Shown here: positions 9,101 to 17,809 of the stretch, in pieces | How the letters are laid out: each line of letters opens with the position of its first letter | How positions within the stretch are numbered: the stretch's first letter is position 1 | Program-made: the position numbers and the translations under genes | From: Pseudo-nitzschia pungens | Lineage: Eukaryota; Bacillariophyta; Bacillariophyceae; Bacillariales; Bacillariaceae | DNA length: 64,000 nucleotides | Reading direction: 5' to 3' | Assembly (NCBI GenBank): GCA_037355855.1 | Contig: CM074759.1 | Location: 2,480,001 to 2,544,000 of the forward strand | The notes under the pieces: generated by a model | Told to the model about the DNA's origin: nothing | The model's input: the letters and a program-made list of their open reading frames with translations, nothing else | Databases searched by the model: none

Positions 9101-11990
9101 CTCCAGTTGCAATAATACCACCTGCCCATCTGTCAAGTGCATCCTGAAAGTCAACAGCCAAGGTCTCACCAGAGGTGGTGGGATCAGAACCAGCACAGAA
9201 CAAATCAGTGTCATCCACAAAAGCGAATCCCACCAGGGAAACCAGCTGCAGGGACAAAGAAGTGACAAGGTGGACACCATGTCCTGCCTGTTGCATCATC
9301 CTGAAGACAATTGTAGAAACCAGTGCCCAGAGGGTGGGACCAATACCATTGCCTTGGCCACAACCACTGAGAGGGACAGGTTCATCACCATACACAGGGC
9401 CTGATCGGCCAAAACCAGTTTTGATGTGGTGTTTGGCACGCTGCAGGGTAGACAAAAGAACTTCACAAACATGCGCTGGAAGGCCAAAACTCTGTAGAGT
9501 GAGACCAGCAATGGGATGAGAGATCCTGTCATAGCAACCCTTGGCATCATTCATGGCAACAGCACCAGATCTGCGCTTTTGGCGTAACACATCACAGATG
9601 AGCTTCTTGTTCAGGCAGGTGTTGATAGCCTTGTGGTGCTTCCTGCTCCCATGTTGATCAGCAGCCACTGCATTGGCACGTTCAGCATGAGCAAGAATGC
9701 GTCTGCCAATCATCTTGTTGTTGATCTGGAATTCAGGAGACATCAACTGGATCAGCCTCATCTTGTCAACCCTATATTCACCAGGTTTCTTGAAGATCTC
9801 AACATCAGTGATGACTTGCCAGGCAGCAGGAGAGAAACCAACAATCAGTGGGACTGATCTCAGAAGAGTATCAAAGCAATTCAACTGTGGGTCAAGGGCA
9901 AAGGACTTGTGATGGGCAAAGCTCAAACAAGAGGGTTCACTGGCAGTGCGTTCCCGCTGAAGTTTCCAAGCATCAGCATTGTCAGCTGGGCTCACAGAAT
10001 AATCAAAAGGGGGCAGATGCAGGAGAGAATCAGGCACTTTGAGACAGGAAAGAAATTCACAGAGATACTTGTCAGTGTCAGGTGGAGGGGTGTAGGATCC
10101 TTCAAGAACTGCAGCAGAAGCGGGGCCTGTACCTAAATATCCAAAGTCTTGGATAAAAGAGGGAGCCATGGAGGGAGTGCCAATACACTGTTGTTGGCGC
10201 CTGACATTAGATTCAGCCATAGCTGGAACCATAGTTGACTGGGACTCCAACACCTGTTCAGCACCGTCAGGGCCAACAGCAATAGCCTTCAAGACTGCGG
10301 CTTTGTTGATGCGCCCACGAATGGACCTAGCTGCAACACCAAGCTCTCTTTGAATCCTTTCCCTCCGCATCCGGGCACAAATCTGGGAAGCACTCTGGTT
10401 GTGGGGCTTACCCTCAGCAAGAAGCGCATCCACCAGGCCTTGATTGAAACAGTCTCTCCAGGAGGGAGCCAGCTTTTTCACAGCCCGGTACTGCTTGTAA
10501 GCTTGTTTCAAATGCAAGATAGCACTGGGTAAATCACAGTGTTCCCCTTTGTAGAGAGAAAGCTTGGAAGCCAGCCGCTTCAAAACAGTATGACTGGTAG
10601 ACACACCCTGCCTCAACTTCACAACACGGCGCCAGAAATCAATGGTATCACGATACACCTGGAGCTGAGGTGACCATGGAACCATCCCAGCTCTTGTGGT
10701 GCAGAGATGTTGTTCAACAGACAGCCTGAGAGAGGTGGAGGTGGCATGAAGGACTTCATAGGTGTTGATGAGAGCATCTTTCACAGAAGTATCACCAGAT
10801 TGAAACTGAGCCAGCAACTGCTCCAGCTTGGCCTGGAGAGAAAACACTCCAGCCTTGAGAAAACTGTGCCTGACACGCTTGAAATACCGTTGACGCAGAT
10901 GAGGATGAGAAGATTGCAGTCTGGACATGGAGCAGTGGACAGGAGGTGGCAGATGTTTTCCCATGATGCTGCTATTGCAAACTTCAATCCAGAGCATGCG
11001 ATGATCCGAATCCATTCCTTGGGCACCACCAAAGGGACAGTACCCTGCCCTGAGAACATCAACATATTCAGAGACCCAGATGGCATCAATTGGAGTCCTG
11101 GTGGTGTTTCTGTTGTGGGTGGCTGGAGGAGAAGACTGAGAGTGCAAGGACAGAATAGCATCTCTGAAACCAAGGGCCTTGAGCTCAGAAGATAAACCAT
11201 CAGATCTAACATCAGCATTTTGATCAATCCCAAGAATAACTTGGTCACCGGCACCCAGGCAGGCATGAAGGGCAGCAGTTAGATCCCGGTGAAAGAGAAT
11301 GCAAGGATTGGGAGAGAAAAGATTCTCAGCTGCTTGAAAGTACCTGTACTGTTGATTCCAAACTGAGCCAAGATCCCTGTCATTTTCAACAGGGCAGTAG
11401 GCAGAAAACATGGTGACCGTGGAGCCAGCCCTGCCCTGAAACTTGACAAAGGTCCACCTTCCGAGTCCAGAAGGATCAGCCCCATGAGCAACCTTGTGGG
11501 AACTAAAGAGCTGATCAAGGGTAAAACCAGTGCCTCCAGGCTGAAGCCAAGTGCAGTCAGAAGCTTCATGCTTGTTGTTGGCAAGGTATGAAAAACTGGA
11601 GGGGCAGACATTCTTCAGGCGCCGGTTGAAGAGGTCACAAGGAAGGAGCTTGGATTCATTCAAACAGTGCTCAGCATAAAGGGCAACACTAGCCTTGCTC
11701 TTGACAAATTGGCGGGAGTTGTGCCTGGATCTTGACATGAAAGCAGCGCTGCGCTGGGGCCCAATGTTTTGAAAAGTGATGATGGTGGAGTTAGAGGATG
11801 GGGCTTGAGGAAAAGGATGTCCAAAAATATCAGAATCCTTGGCAGCAAGAGAGTCCCCATGTAGAGTTAATTGGACAAAATGAGAAGCAGGGAGAGAGAC
11901 AGAGGAGGGAGAAGTAGAACCGGTGGAAGCAAGGATGGGATTTGAAGAATCAGGCATCCCATCAGACCTCACACCAGAAAACCTAACCAT
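6156..11990 (-). CDS. LINE-1 ORF2: endonuclease, reverse transcriptase, RNase H (1944 aa, intact)
   Basis: This replication protein nicks target DNA and primes reverse transcription there. An APE-type endonuclease covers residues about 70-337 (TFQNIGP, AEHCLNES, GIDQNAD at 254-260, DSDHRMLWIEV at 327-337). The RT covers about 690-960, with NDAKGCYDRI (814-823), GCGQGNGIGPT (876-886) and FVDDTD (924-929) in place of the common YADD. RNase H lies at about 1445-1600 (CDGSF, SELAGI, LDGDTAL, VDGMAKAF). A CCHC finger CPLCDADNEKVSHVLSC lies at about 1710. The ATG at 11990 overlaps the distal ORF1 stop (ATGGTTAG). It is the only intact ORF2 of the three. Confidence 0.93.
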   Translation of the reverse strand: MVRFSGVRSDGMPDSSNPILASTGSTSPSSVSLPASHFVQLTLHGDSLAAKDSDIFGHPFPQAPSSNSTIITFQNIGPQRSAAFMSRSRHNSRQFVKSKASVALYAEHCLNESKLLPCDLFNRRLKNVCPSSFSYLANNKHEASDCTWLQPGGTGFTLDQLFSSHKVAHGADPSGLGRWTFVKFQGRAGSTVTMFSAYCPVENDRDLGSVWNQQYRYFQAAENLFSPNPCILFHRDLTAALHACLGAGDQVILGIDQNADVRSDGLSSELKALGFRDAILSLHSQSSPPATHNRNTTRTPIDAIWVSEYVDVLRAGYCPFGGAQGMDSDHRMLWIEVCNSSIMGKHLPPPVHCSMSRLQSSHPHLRQRYFKRVRHSFLKAGVFSLQAKLEQLLAQFQSGDTSVKDALINTYEVLHATSTSLRLSVEQHLCTTRAGMVPWSPQLQVYRDTIDFWRRVVKLRQGVSTSHTVLKRLASKLSLYKGEHCDLPSAILHLKQAYKQYRAVKKLAPSWRDCFNQGLVDALLAEGKPHNQSASQICARMRRERIQRELGVAARSIRGRINKAAVLKAIAVGPDGAEQVLESQSTMVPAMAESNVRRQQQCIGTPSMAPSFIQDFGYLGTGPASAAVLEGSYTPPPDTDKYLCEFLSCLKVPDSLLHLPPFDYSVSPADNADAWKLQRERTASEPSCLSFAHHKSFALDPQLNCFDTLLRSVPLIVGFSPAAWQVITDVEIFKKPGEYRVDKMRLIQLMSPEFQINNKMIGRRILAHAERANAVAADQHGSRKHHKAINTCLNKKLICDVLRQKRRSGAVAMNDAKGCYDRISHPIAGLTLQSFGLPAHVCEVLLSTLQRAKHHIKTGFGRSGPVYGDEPVPLSGCGQGNGIGPTLWALVSTIVFRMMQQAGHGVHLVTSLSLQLVSLVGFAFVDDTDLFCAGSDPTTSGETLAVDFQDALDRWAGGIIATGGAIEPAKSFCYLIDFKWTGSGWDYRSIADMPGDFTVADKLGNRATLDRFEVDHADKTLGVFISMDGNEDAQIAHMQSQSKAFGSQLKASKCEKRASLYTFKYSFMKSVEYPMPVTQLDEGTWTKILHPALVPVLNKAGMSRSFPRHVFFGPSLYQGFGFIHPYLLQEFSHIATIFQESVRSSQTGRILRLTAEALRLELGVPLHLGVTPYHPFASYITPCWYKHVWKFFSMHPVSLVEDFPDLPLLRSNDCYLMQAFVDAGFRGADLSLLNLIRLSLKAVSLADICTPDGKKLSPVAFQLQSSNHLRDHLDWPRCPPPWPPPAQRLWTKALQTCFLPPCPLPAARALAHSFHLGPWLSPQTAVLWPWYLSSSTNRLFSKCSTGWKVGTSQGRGRFRFTSEVLPEKPPCAHVLVSPVTRGQLVRVVGSSDFVSEPPDVDPLRYNPFESLPASPEDAFDCLCESPRVLLHKYSLPHGGCQALADAIQSGTASAVCDGSFDPALLRGTSAFILSPNTSTKTTSLFLTGCNLVSGSPEDQSSYRSELAGIIGVLTCCTALVDLFDIASGSITIALDGDTALKQAQGSWPLVISQKSFDYVYVIRNMITALPISVHFRWVQGHQAGFFLDWWSLRNHQVDGMAKAFLSVHRASAYHFPRLVFEPWAFSLNGSKCSRFDQNALHVAIAGPPLLQYWKTHHDIPIPQPALGSIHWCVHQSAFKRLPPGIQRWFVKFASGCIGVGNQLLHYQHQDHSRCPLCDADNEKVSHVLSCKDPGAVKHSVSAFKGPLQQRLEAEQTDPFLVAAIVDLLTRIRKGQRIYPSSYSHAIAGAVRAQRAIGWHNWLLGRWSPLWHQIQADYYSQIGSKRSPRRWATAIIQQFFLTCWDLWTYRNERLHGSGGTLEAEQHQSLDDSISSELALGTAGALPQSHPLLQTPFQVLQGYTLTAKRQWLATIHLARKQYAAPPPPVQPYQREAALLRAWLTGS

Positions 11991-12126
11991 GATCAGAAGG
12001 AAACCGTGTCTGTCGCGCGGGAGAAGGAAGAGTTGCTGGAGCTGACGTGGTAGAGGCGTTGGTATGGCTTAGATCACTGACACTGGTATCATGGCTCGGA
12101 GAAAAAGCAATGGCAGCAACACCAAC

Positions 12127-13641
12127 CTACAGAGCAGCAGCCGCAGCATCCCCATCCCCAGACTTGTTCACAGGCTGGGCAGCATGCGAATCAGCTGGTG
12201 AAGGACCAGGCAAAGGGTTAACAGAAGAAGCACCGACTGCAGAATCCTGTGGAGTTGGAGACTGAGCATCAGTGAGGTTGGTTGTACCAGTGGCTAAAGT
12301 CGCCATGGATTGGGCATCGTCATAACCACAACCCCCACTGTCATCACGGGCTTGGAGCTGAAAGTGCAGATCCAAATCAAAAGTAAGTTCTGGACCAGAA
12401 TCGTCGGACAAGTCATCATCAACTAGTTCCCAATCCCTGGCATCACCCTCACCAAAGAAAGGGAGGGAAGCATCATGCAAAGAATCATCAACTGGAGCAG
12501 TTTCCACAACACATTTGGCAGTGGCATCCCAATGGTAAGCCTCCATTTCAGACAAACACTCAGCAGAAAACCACTGCCGAACACAGGGACCAAACTGTGC
12601 CTCCAAAATAATGGGCAAGAAAGACAACATGGCCATGGCTTCAGCTTTGGTTGTAGTGTTATACAGAGCAAGAATTTCACCGCGGTATGAGTTAGCATCA
12701 ACAGAAAGAAAGAGAGGCCATGACCAATTGTCACGAGTTCTGATACCCAGTAACACTAAGCGCAAAGTCGTCATGCCCAAGCCCTGACCCAGATCAACTG
12801 GCAGATCAAGGTCAGCAACCCCAAGAACAGGAGCAGTCTCATGGCTTGCAATAAACTTGGATTGACGGGACTTGGCCTGTCTCACAATTCTGAGCTTGGA
12901 GGGAGAGAGGGGCCTGTCAGAGGGATTGGTGGCTGTCTCAATAAACTTGTAGAATTTACCATCAGGAAGAGAGGCAATGTCAGAAGGCTTGCATCTGTTG
13001 AACTGGCCTTTAAGCAGCTTAACAGTTTGGGACCTTTTGGTGGCATCACAGAGAACATGCGCAGCAGGGACTGGATTGAGTTCAGGGGCTCTGGAACTGT
13101 CCAGGCTGATGTTCTTCCAAATAACAGCAATAGGAAAGGCTTGGAACCGGGGATGGGTCTGAAGCAATGCATTATAGTGATCAAGATCAAAGATCCCCAG
13201 GGTTTGGAGAAGTCAGCCGGGGAAGGGAGAGGGTTAAGTAAGAACTGTGAGAGCACTTGGTACCGGCAGTGACATCAACTGGAGCCCTGGAAGCACTAGA
13301 GCAGACCCCTCGGCGTTGGAGGCAGTGGCCATGAGGATATGACAAGACAGCGGCACCATCAAGACCAGGAAGGAAGGAGACAGATCTGGAGCTGGGAGCA
13401 GTACCCTTTACTGTAGAGGCAGGAGCTGGAGGTCGCTTCGTAAAATGCCAGTGGGAGCCAAGGACTTGGTTGGCTGCCAACCACACTTTGCCTTCAGTAC
13501 TAGGCAAAAGGTTGCCCTCAGAATACAAAGTTTCAAAACACTCAGGGGACATCTTGGCCAAACCAATAAAACATTTCTTCAGGGCTTGTCCAGAGGGTTG
13601 CTTGGTCCAGTCGGCAGAATCTTGAAAGCAAGTGGAGGCAA
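12127..13641 (-). pseudogene. LINE-1 ORF1, C-terminal part, with internal deletion
   Basis: It continues the ORF1 reading interrupted by LINE-2: CFQDSADWTKQPSG follows LASTC from 23952-24810 in frame once the insertion and one duplicated target copy are discounted. Compared with LINE-2 ORF1, about 370 bp are missing at 13190-13202, which shifts the frame and yields a stop after SPNPGDL. The rest (from LLQTHPRFQAF) ends DAAAAAL with TAG at 12127-12129. After that TAG the frame stays open to the ORF2 start. ORF1 proteins are generally RNA-binding; this one has no domain I recognise. Confidence 0.85.
13624..13641. repeat. Target-site duplication of LINE-2, left copy
   Basis: GAAAGCAAGTGGAGGCAA (18 bp) is repeated exactly at 23952-23969. 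The two copies bracket LINE-2 and fix its ends. Confidence 0.95.
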
Positions 13642-15147
13642 CAATTTTGCAACGCGCAATTTTGTCCGACGTTCCGATGTTCCAGTACTTAAAACACGTA
13701 GATTTCTACACACAATTCCCCTTTGATATCTCCCTCACTTCTAAAGCTCCAACAACAACACCAAGCACTACACCCACTAACAGAGACCTCGCCTACCTGA
13801 TTCTGCTATTAGTTCAGTTGCTTCTTGCTTCCTTTGGTTGCTTTGGTTGCTTGTATCCGGTCGGTCGATCGGCAACAACAAGCTTCGGCAAGCAAAAAGG
13901 ACACATAATTTTGCTACAGCAAATTCCTACAGCAATTTCAGTACTAATTTGTGTTTTCGCTTTGTCTCCAGGCTCGACAGCTTGGTTTTCGATCTATTTT
14001 CAAGCTGTTTACACGATCCCCTCTCCAAGTTGCGTAAGTATACTATTACTTAATGCTCTACATTCTTCAAGGTTCCTTGCTGAGTTCCCTAAGTCTTTTC
14101 AAGTTGAAGTTGTCGAACATATACAAATCCCCCCTTTCTAGAAGGTTCCTACTTGCTGACCCTTAAGTCTTTGCAAGTTCGCGCGAGCATATCTTCCAGT
14201 TTCCTCCCTATTTTCAAGCCTACAGCCCCCTGCTCTTTAAGTGTCTATCACTTAAAAGCTCCCCTGTTTCCTAGCCCAGCCCCCCTTGTCCTTAAGTATT
14301 TCTGCTTAAGGCTCCCCTACTACATTGTTTACAGTACAGCTGTCACCTGTTTCTAAGATAAAGCCTCCCTGGTCCCTAAGTATCCGAAAGTTCCCTGGCC
14401 CCTAAGTACCTGTTTTCCAGCAAGCAGCTTCCCTGGTCCCTAAGTGTTTCGCTCTAGGTCTTTGTTTTCAAGCCAATTGCCCCTGGATACTGTTTCCATC
14501 CTACCCTGGTCCCTAAGTGTCCGCGAGTTCCCTGGTCCCTAAGTACCTGTTTTCCGGTAGGCAGCCTCTCTGGTCCCTAAGTATCTTACTCAAGGTCCCT
14601 GTTTTCAAGCCAATTGCCTCTGGATACTGTTTCCACTTATAAGTACTCGCGAGTTTGACCTTCAAGTTCCCTCCTGAGCCTTTTAAGTGTGCCCTGTCAT
14701 TGGTATCCTCTGGTCCCTAAGTGTTTCTACTAAAGCCCTTGTTTTCAAGCAAGCAGCTTCCTGGTGCTTAAGTATACCACTTGGAATCATCCCTGGTTCG
14801 AATTTGGATACACGATTTGTTCCCCTACAAGCCTACAAGCCATAAAAATTGTTCAACTTTGCACAATTTTTTTCTACACGATTTGCAGTAGGCTACAGGA
14901 CTTTCCACATTCCTACCTCCAGAGCACCTCTGTGGGTTTCGAACGTGGTTTTTCTGATATTGCTCCATTCCCTTTTTTTTTTTTTGGGTCCCCTGGAGTT
15001 TTTTCTTGTCCAGACCAACGTTGGACCTGTTGTTGCTGCTGTACCCTGGTTCAAACCCAGCCTACACCCCCAAGCCATACATCCCGGTACACCTGTCGAC
15101 ACACTTGTCTCACACTTGACGCCTACCTGCCTCCCACTTGAAGCAGT
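13642..15147 (+). promoter_or_regulatory. LINE-2 5' untranslated region
   Basis: It starts with a block conserved in all three LINEs (13642-13800). From about 14100 to 14790 it carries many CCCTGGTCCCTAAGT-type boxes separated by 30-60 bp, an arrangement like the repeated promoter units of some animal LINEs. At about 14885-15052 it holds the shared 165-bp block in sense orientation, with the conserved CTCCAGAGCACCTCTGTGGG core. Less than 100 bp then separates it from the ORF1 ATG. The promoter role is inferred. Confidence 0.65.
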
Positions 15148-17673
15148 ATGACTCCTCCTCCTTCAGCTCCCCGGAGAAAAAGGCCTCCCTCATCTCCCCC
15201 TCCTCCAACCAAACGTGCCTTAATGGCAACCCCTCCCTCTCGTCAATCTGCTGGTGGTGGCCCCTCCACTGAGGTTACTCCCTCTACTGCCCCCTCAGAT
15301 GATGATCATTCTTTCACCTCTGCGGTTGCTAGTGTGACTGATGATGTCACCATGCTAGATTCTGGGACGTCCCTAACACAGCAAGATCCTGGGACCTCCA
15401 TCACTGGATTGTCCGACTCTGTTGACAAGCAAGATACAGAGTTGCCCCTAAAGCAAGCTACAGCGCGCAATACTCTTCGCAAGAAAGCTTTGGCGGACGC
15501 CAACAAGGCTCACAAGGCTTCCTTCCTCTGGTGTTTCTATGGTAAGGAGCTTTATTCTGGTAGGGTTTCCATACCTCTTCATATTAATGCTCTGCGCCAA
15601 ACCCCATCGGGATCCCGTCTATGGGCTTCATGTTCTAGCCCCACTCACTTTTTCAGCAAGAGGGATGGGAAGGACAAGAAATCCATCCATGATGTCTGCA
15701 AATCTGTCATCCCTCCGGTCTACGCTGAAGTTTTTCCGGACACCCCTGACTGGAGAGGTGCTTCTGTGGAGTCCTTGACCTCTCTGGCATCTGCCTGCTT
15801 CGCCGACTCTGCAGCCTGGACTAAGCAACCTGCTGGCCAGGCTCTGAAGAAATGTCTTATTGGTTTGGCCAAGATGTCTCCTGAGTGCTTTGAAACCTTC
15901 TACTGTGAAGGCAATCTGCTGCCCAGCACTGAAGGTAAAGTGTGGCTGGCAGCCAACACAGTTCTGGGATCCCAGTGGTATTTCAAGCAGAAGCCTCCCT
16001 CTCCTGCTCTTCCAGCTGGGGGTAAGGATCCTAGTCCCAGATCCGTGTCCTTCCTTCCTGGCTTGGGTGGTGCCACTGTCCAATCCTATTCTGATGGGCA
16101 CTTCCTTCAACGCAAAGGAGTCTGCTCCAGTGATTCCAGGGCCCCAGTTGATGTCACTGAAGGTTCTAAATGCTCTCACAGCTCCTATGTCACGCTCTCA
16201 CTTCCCCGGCTGATGTCTCCACGCCCTGTGGATTTGTACGATGAACTGCTCAAGTCTCTCAGGGAAGCCTTGGGGCTCATATGGGACGTGGACAAACGCC
16301 TGGTGCTTTATGTGTTTCCTTCCAGAGCTCGGCTCGACCCCAAAGCCAAGCCTCTCACCAAGTTATGGTCCTCTGACACCCCCCCAGACAGAAAAACCTT
16401 GGAAGTGTATGTGGCTCAGCTCTGGCTTCGCAGCAGAACTTCTCCCCATTTAAGGTTCCTTGTTGGGCATAGTGTTTCCTTGCAGGATCTCCTTTCTTCA
16501 GATTTGCTTGAACTCCTTAAGGAGCGCGACATGGACTTGAAGTATGACCACATCCAGGCTCCCGTCCTCGTCACCTGTGGCTTTCTTCTCGGATCCTACA
16601 TGCAGACTTTTGATCTTGACCACTATAATGCACTGCTCCAGACCCATCCCCGGTTCCAGGCATTCCCTGTTGCTGTTATTCGGAAGAACATTAGTCTGGA
16701 CAGTTCTAGAGCCCCTGAACTCAACCCTGTCCCCGCTGCACATGTCCTCTGTGATGCTACCAAGAGGGCCCAAACTGTTAAGTTGCTTAAAGGCCAGTTC
16801 AACAGATGCAAGCCTTCTGACATTGCCTCCCTTCCTGATGGTAAATTCTACAAGTTTATTGAGACTGCAACCAATCCTTCTGACAGGCCTCTTCTCCCCT
16901 CCAAGCTTAGGATTGTGAAACAAGCCAAGTACCGTCAAGCTAAGTTTATTGAGAGCCATGAGACTGCTCCTGTTTTGGGGGTTGTTGATCTTGACCATCC
17001 TGTTGACTTGGGTCAAGGCTTGGGCTTTAAGACCTTACGCCGAGTGTTATTGGGTATTCGAACCCGTGACAATTGGTCTTGGCCTCTATTTCTTTCGGTT
17101 GATGTAAGCTCTTACCGTGGGGAGATCCTTGCTTTGTACAACACCACTACCAAAGCTGAAGCCTTGGCCATGCTGTCTTTCCTACCTATTTTTCTGGAAG
17201 CTCAGTATGGTCCCTTCTTTCGGCAGTGGTTTTCTAAAGAATGTTTGGCTGAAATGGAAGCCTTTCACTGGGATGCTACTGCCAAGTGTGTTGTCGAAAC
17301 CGCTCCCGCTTCTGATACTTTGCTTGATGACTCTCTCCCCTTCTTTGGCAAGGGTGATGCCAGGGATTGGGAACTTGTTGATGATGACTTGTCCGAAGAT
17401 TCTGGTCCAGAACTTACTTTTGATTTGGATCTGCACTTCCAACTTCAAGTCCGTGAGGACAGTGGGGGTTGTGGTTATGATGATGCACAATCTATGGCAA
17501 CCTTAGCCACTGGTACAACCAACCTCACTGATGCTCAGTCTCCACCTAATCAGGATTCTGCAGAAGGTGCTTCTCCTGTTAACCCTTTGCCTGGTGCTTC
17601 TCCAGCTGATGCGCATGCTGCCCAGCCTGTGAACAAGTCTGGGGATGGGGATGCTGCGGCTGCTGCTCTGTAG
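15148..17673 (+). CDS. LINE-2 ORF1 protein (841 aa, intact)
   Basis: The start is MTPPPSAPRRKRPPSS, a proline- and basic-rich N-terminus that could act as a nuclear signal. A Ser/Thr/Asp-rich region follows to about residue 130, then a long conserved region shared with LINE-1 and LINE-3 ORF1 (AKMSPECFETF, RGVCSS-type box, IQAPVLVTCGFLLGSYMQ, FDLDHYNALLQTHPRFQAF, RVLLGIRTRDNWSWPLFLSVD). The acidic C-terminus ends GDGDAAAAAL. I do not recognise a named domain; an RNA-binding, particle-forming role is inferred from position. The TAG at 17671-17673 is followed by 47 further sense codons in frame, ending in a TAG that overlaps the ORF2 start. Confidence 0.88.
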   Translation: MTPPPSAPRRKRPPSSPPPPTKRALMATPPSRQSAGGGPSTEVTPSTAPSDDDHSFTSAVASVTDDVTMLDSGTSLTQQDPGTSITGLSDSVDKQDTELPLKQATARNTLRKKALADANKAHKASFLWCFYGKELYSGRVSIPLHINALRQTPSGSRLWASCSSPTHFFSKRDGKDKKSIHDVCKSVIPPVYAEVFPDTPDWRGASVESLTSLASACFADSAAWTKQPAGQALKKCLIGLAKMSPECFETFYCEGNLLPSTEGKVWLAANTVLGSQWYFKQKPPSPALPAGGKDPSPRSVSFLPGLGGATVQSYSDGHFLQRKGVCSSDSRAPVDVTEGSKCSHSSYVTLSLPRLMSPRPVDLYDELLKSLREALGLIWDVDKRLVLYVFPSRARLDPKAKPLTKLWSSDTPPDRKTLEVYVAQLWLRSRTSPHLRFLVGHSVSLQDLLSSDLLELLKERDMDLKYDHIQAPVLVTCGFLLGSYMQTFDLDHYNALLQTHPRFQAFPVAVIRKNISLDSSRAPELNPVPAAHVLCDATKRAQTVKLLKGQFNRCKPSDIASLPDGKFYKFIETATNPSDRPLLPSKLRIVKQAKYRQAKFIESHETAPVLGVVDLDHPVDLGQGLGFKTLRRVLLGIRTRDNWSWPLFLSVDVSSYRGEILALYNTTTKAEALAMLSFLPIFLEAQYGPFFRQWFSKECLAEMEAFHWDATAKCVVETAPASDTLLDDSLPFFGKGDARDWELVDDDLSEDSGPELTFDLDLHFQLQVREDSGGCGYDDAQSMATLATGTTNLTDAQSPPNQDSAEGASPVNPLPGASPADAHAAQPVNKSGDGDAAAAAL

Positions 17674-17809
17674 GTTGGTGTTGCTGCCATTGCTTTTTCT
17701 CCGAGCCATGATACCAGTGTCAGTGATCTAAGCCATACCAACGCCTCTACCACGTCAGCTCCAGCAACTCTTCCTTCTCCCGCGCGACAGACACGGTTTC
17801 CTTCTGATC

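Noticed and set aside
8592..9404. Plus-strand ORF of 270 codons, and similar antisense ORFs across all three LINEs
   Set aside because: They are shadows of ORF2 on the opposite strand. Their codons mirror conserved ORF2 residues and no family is recognisable.
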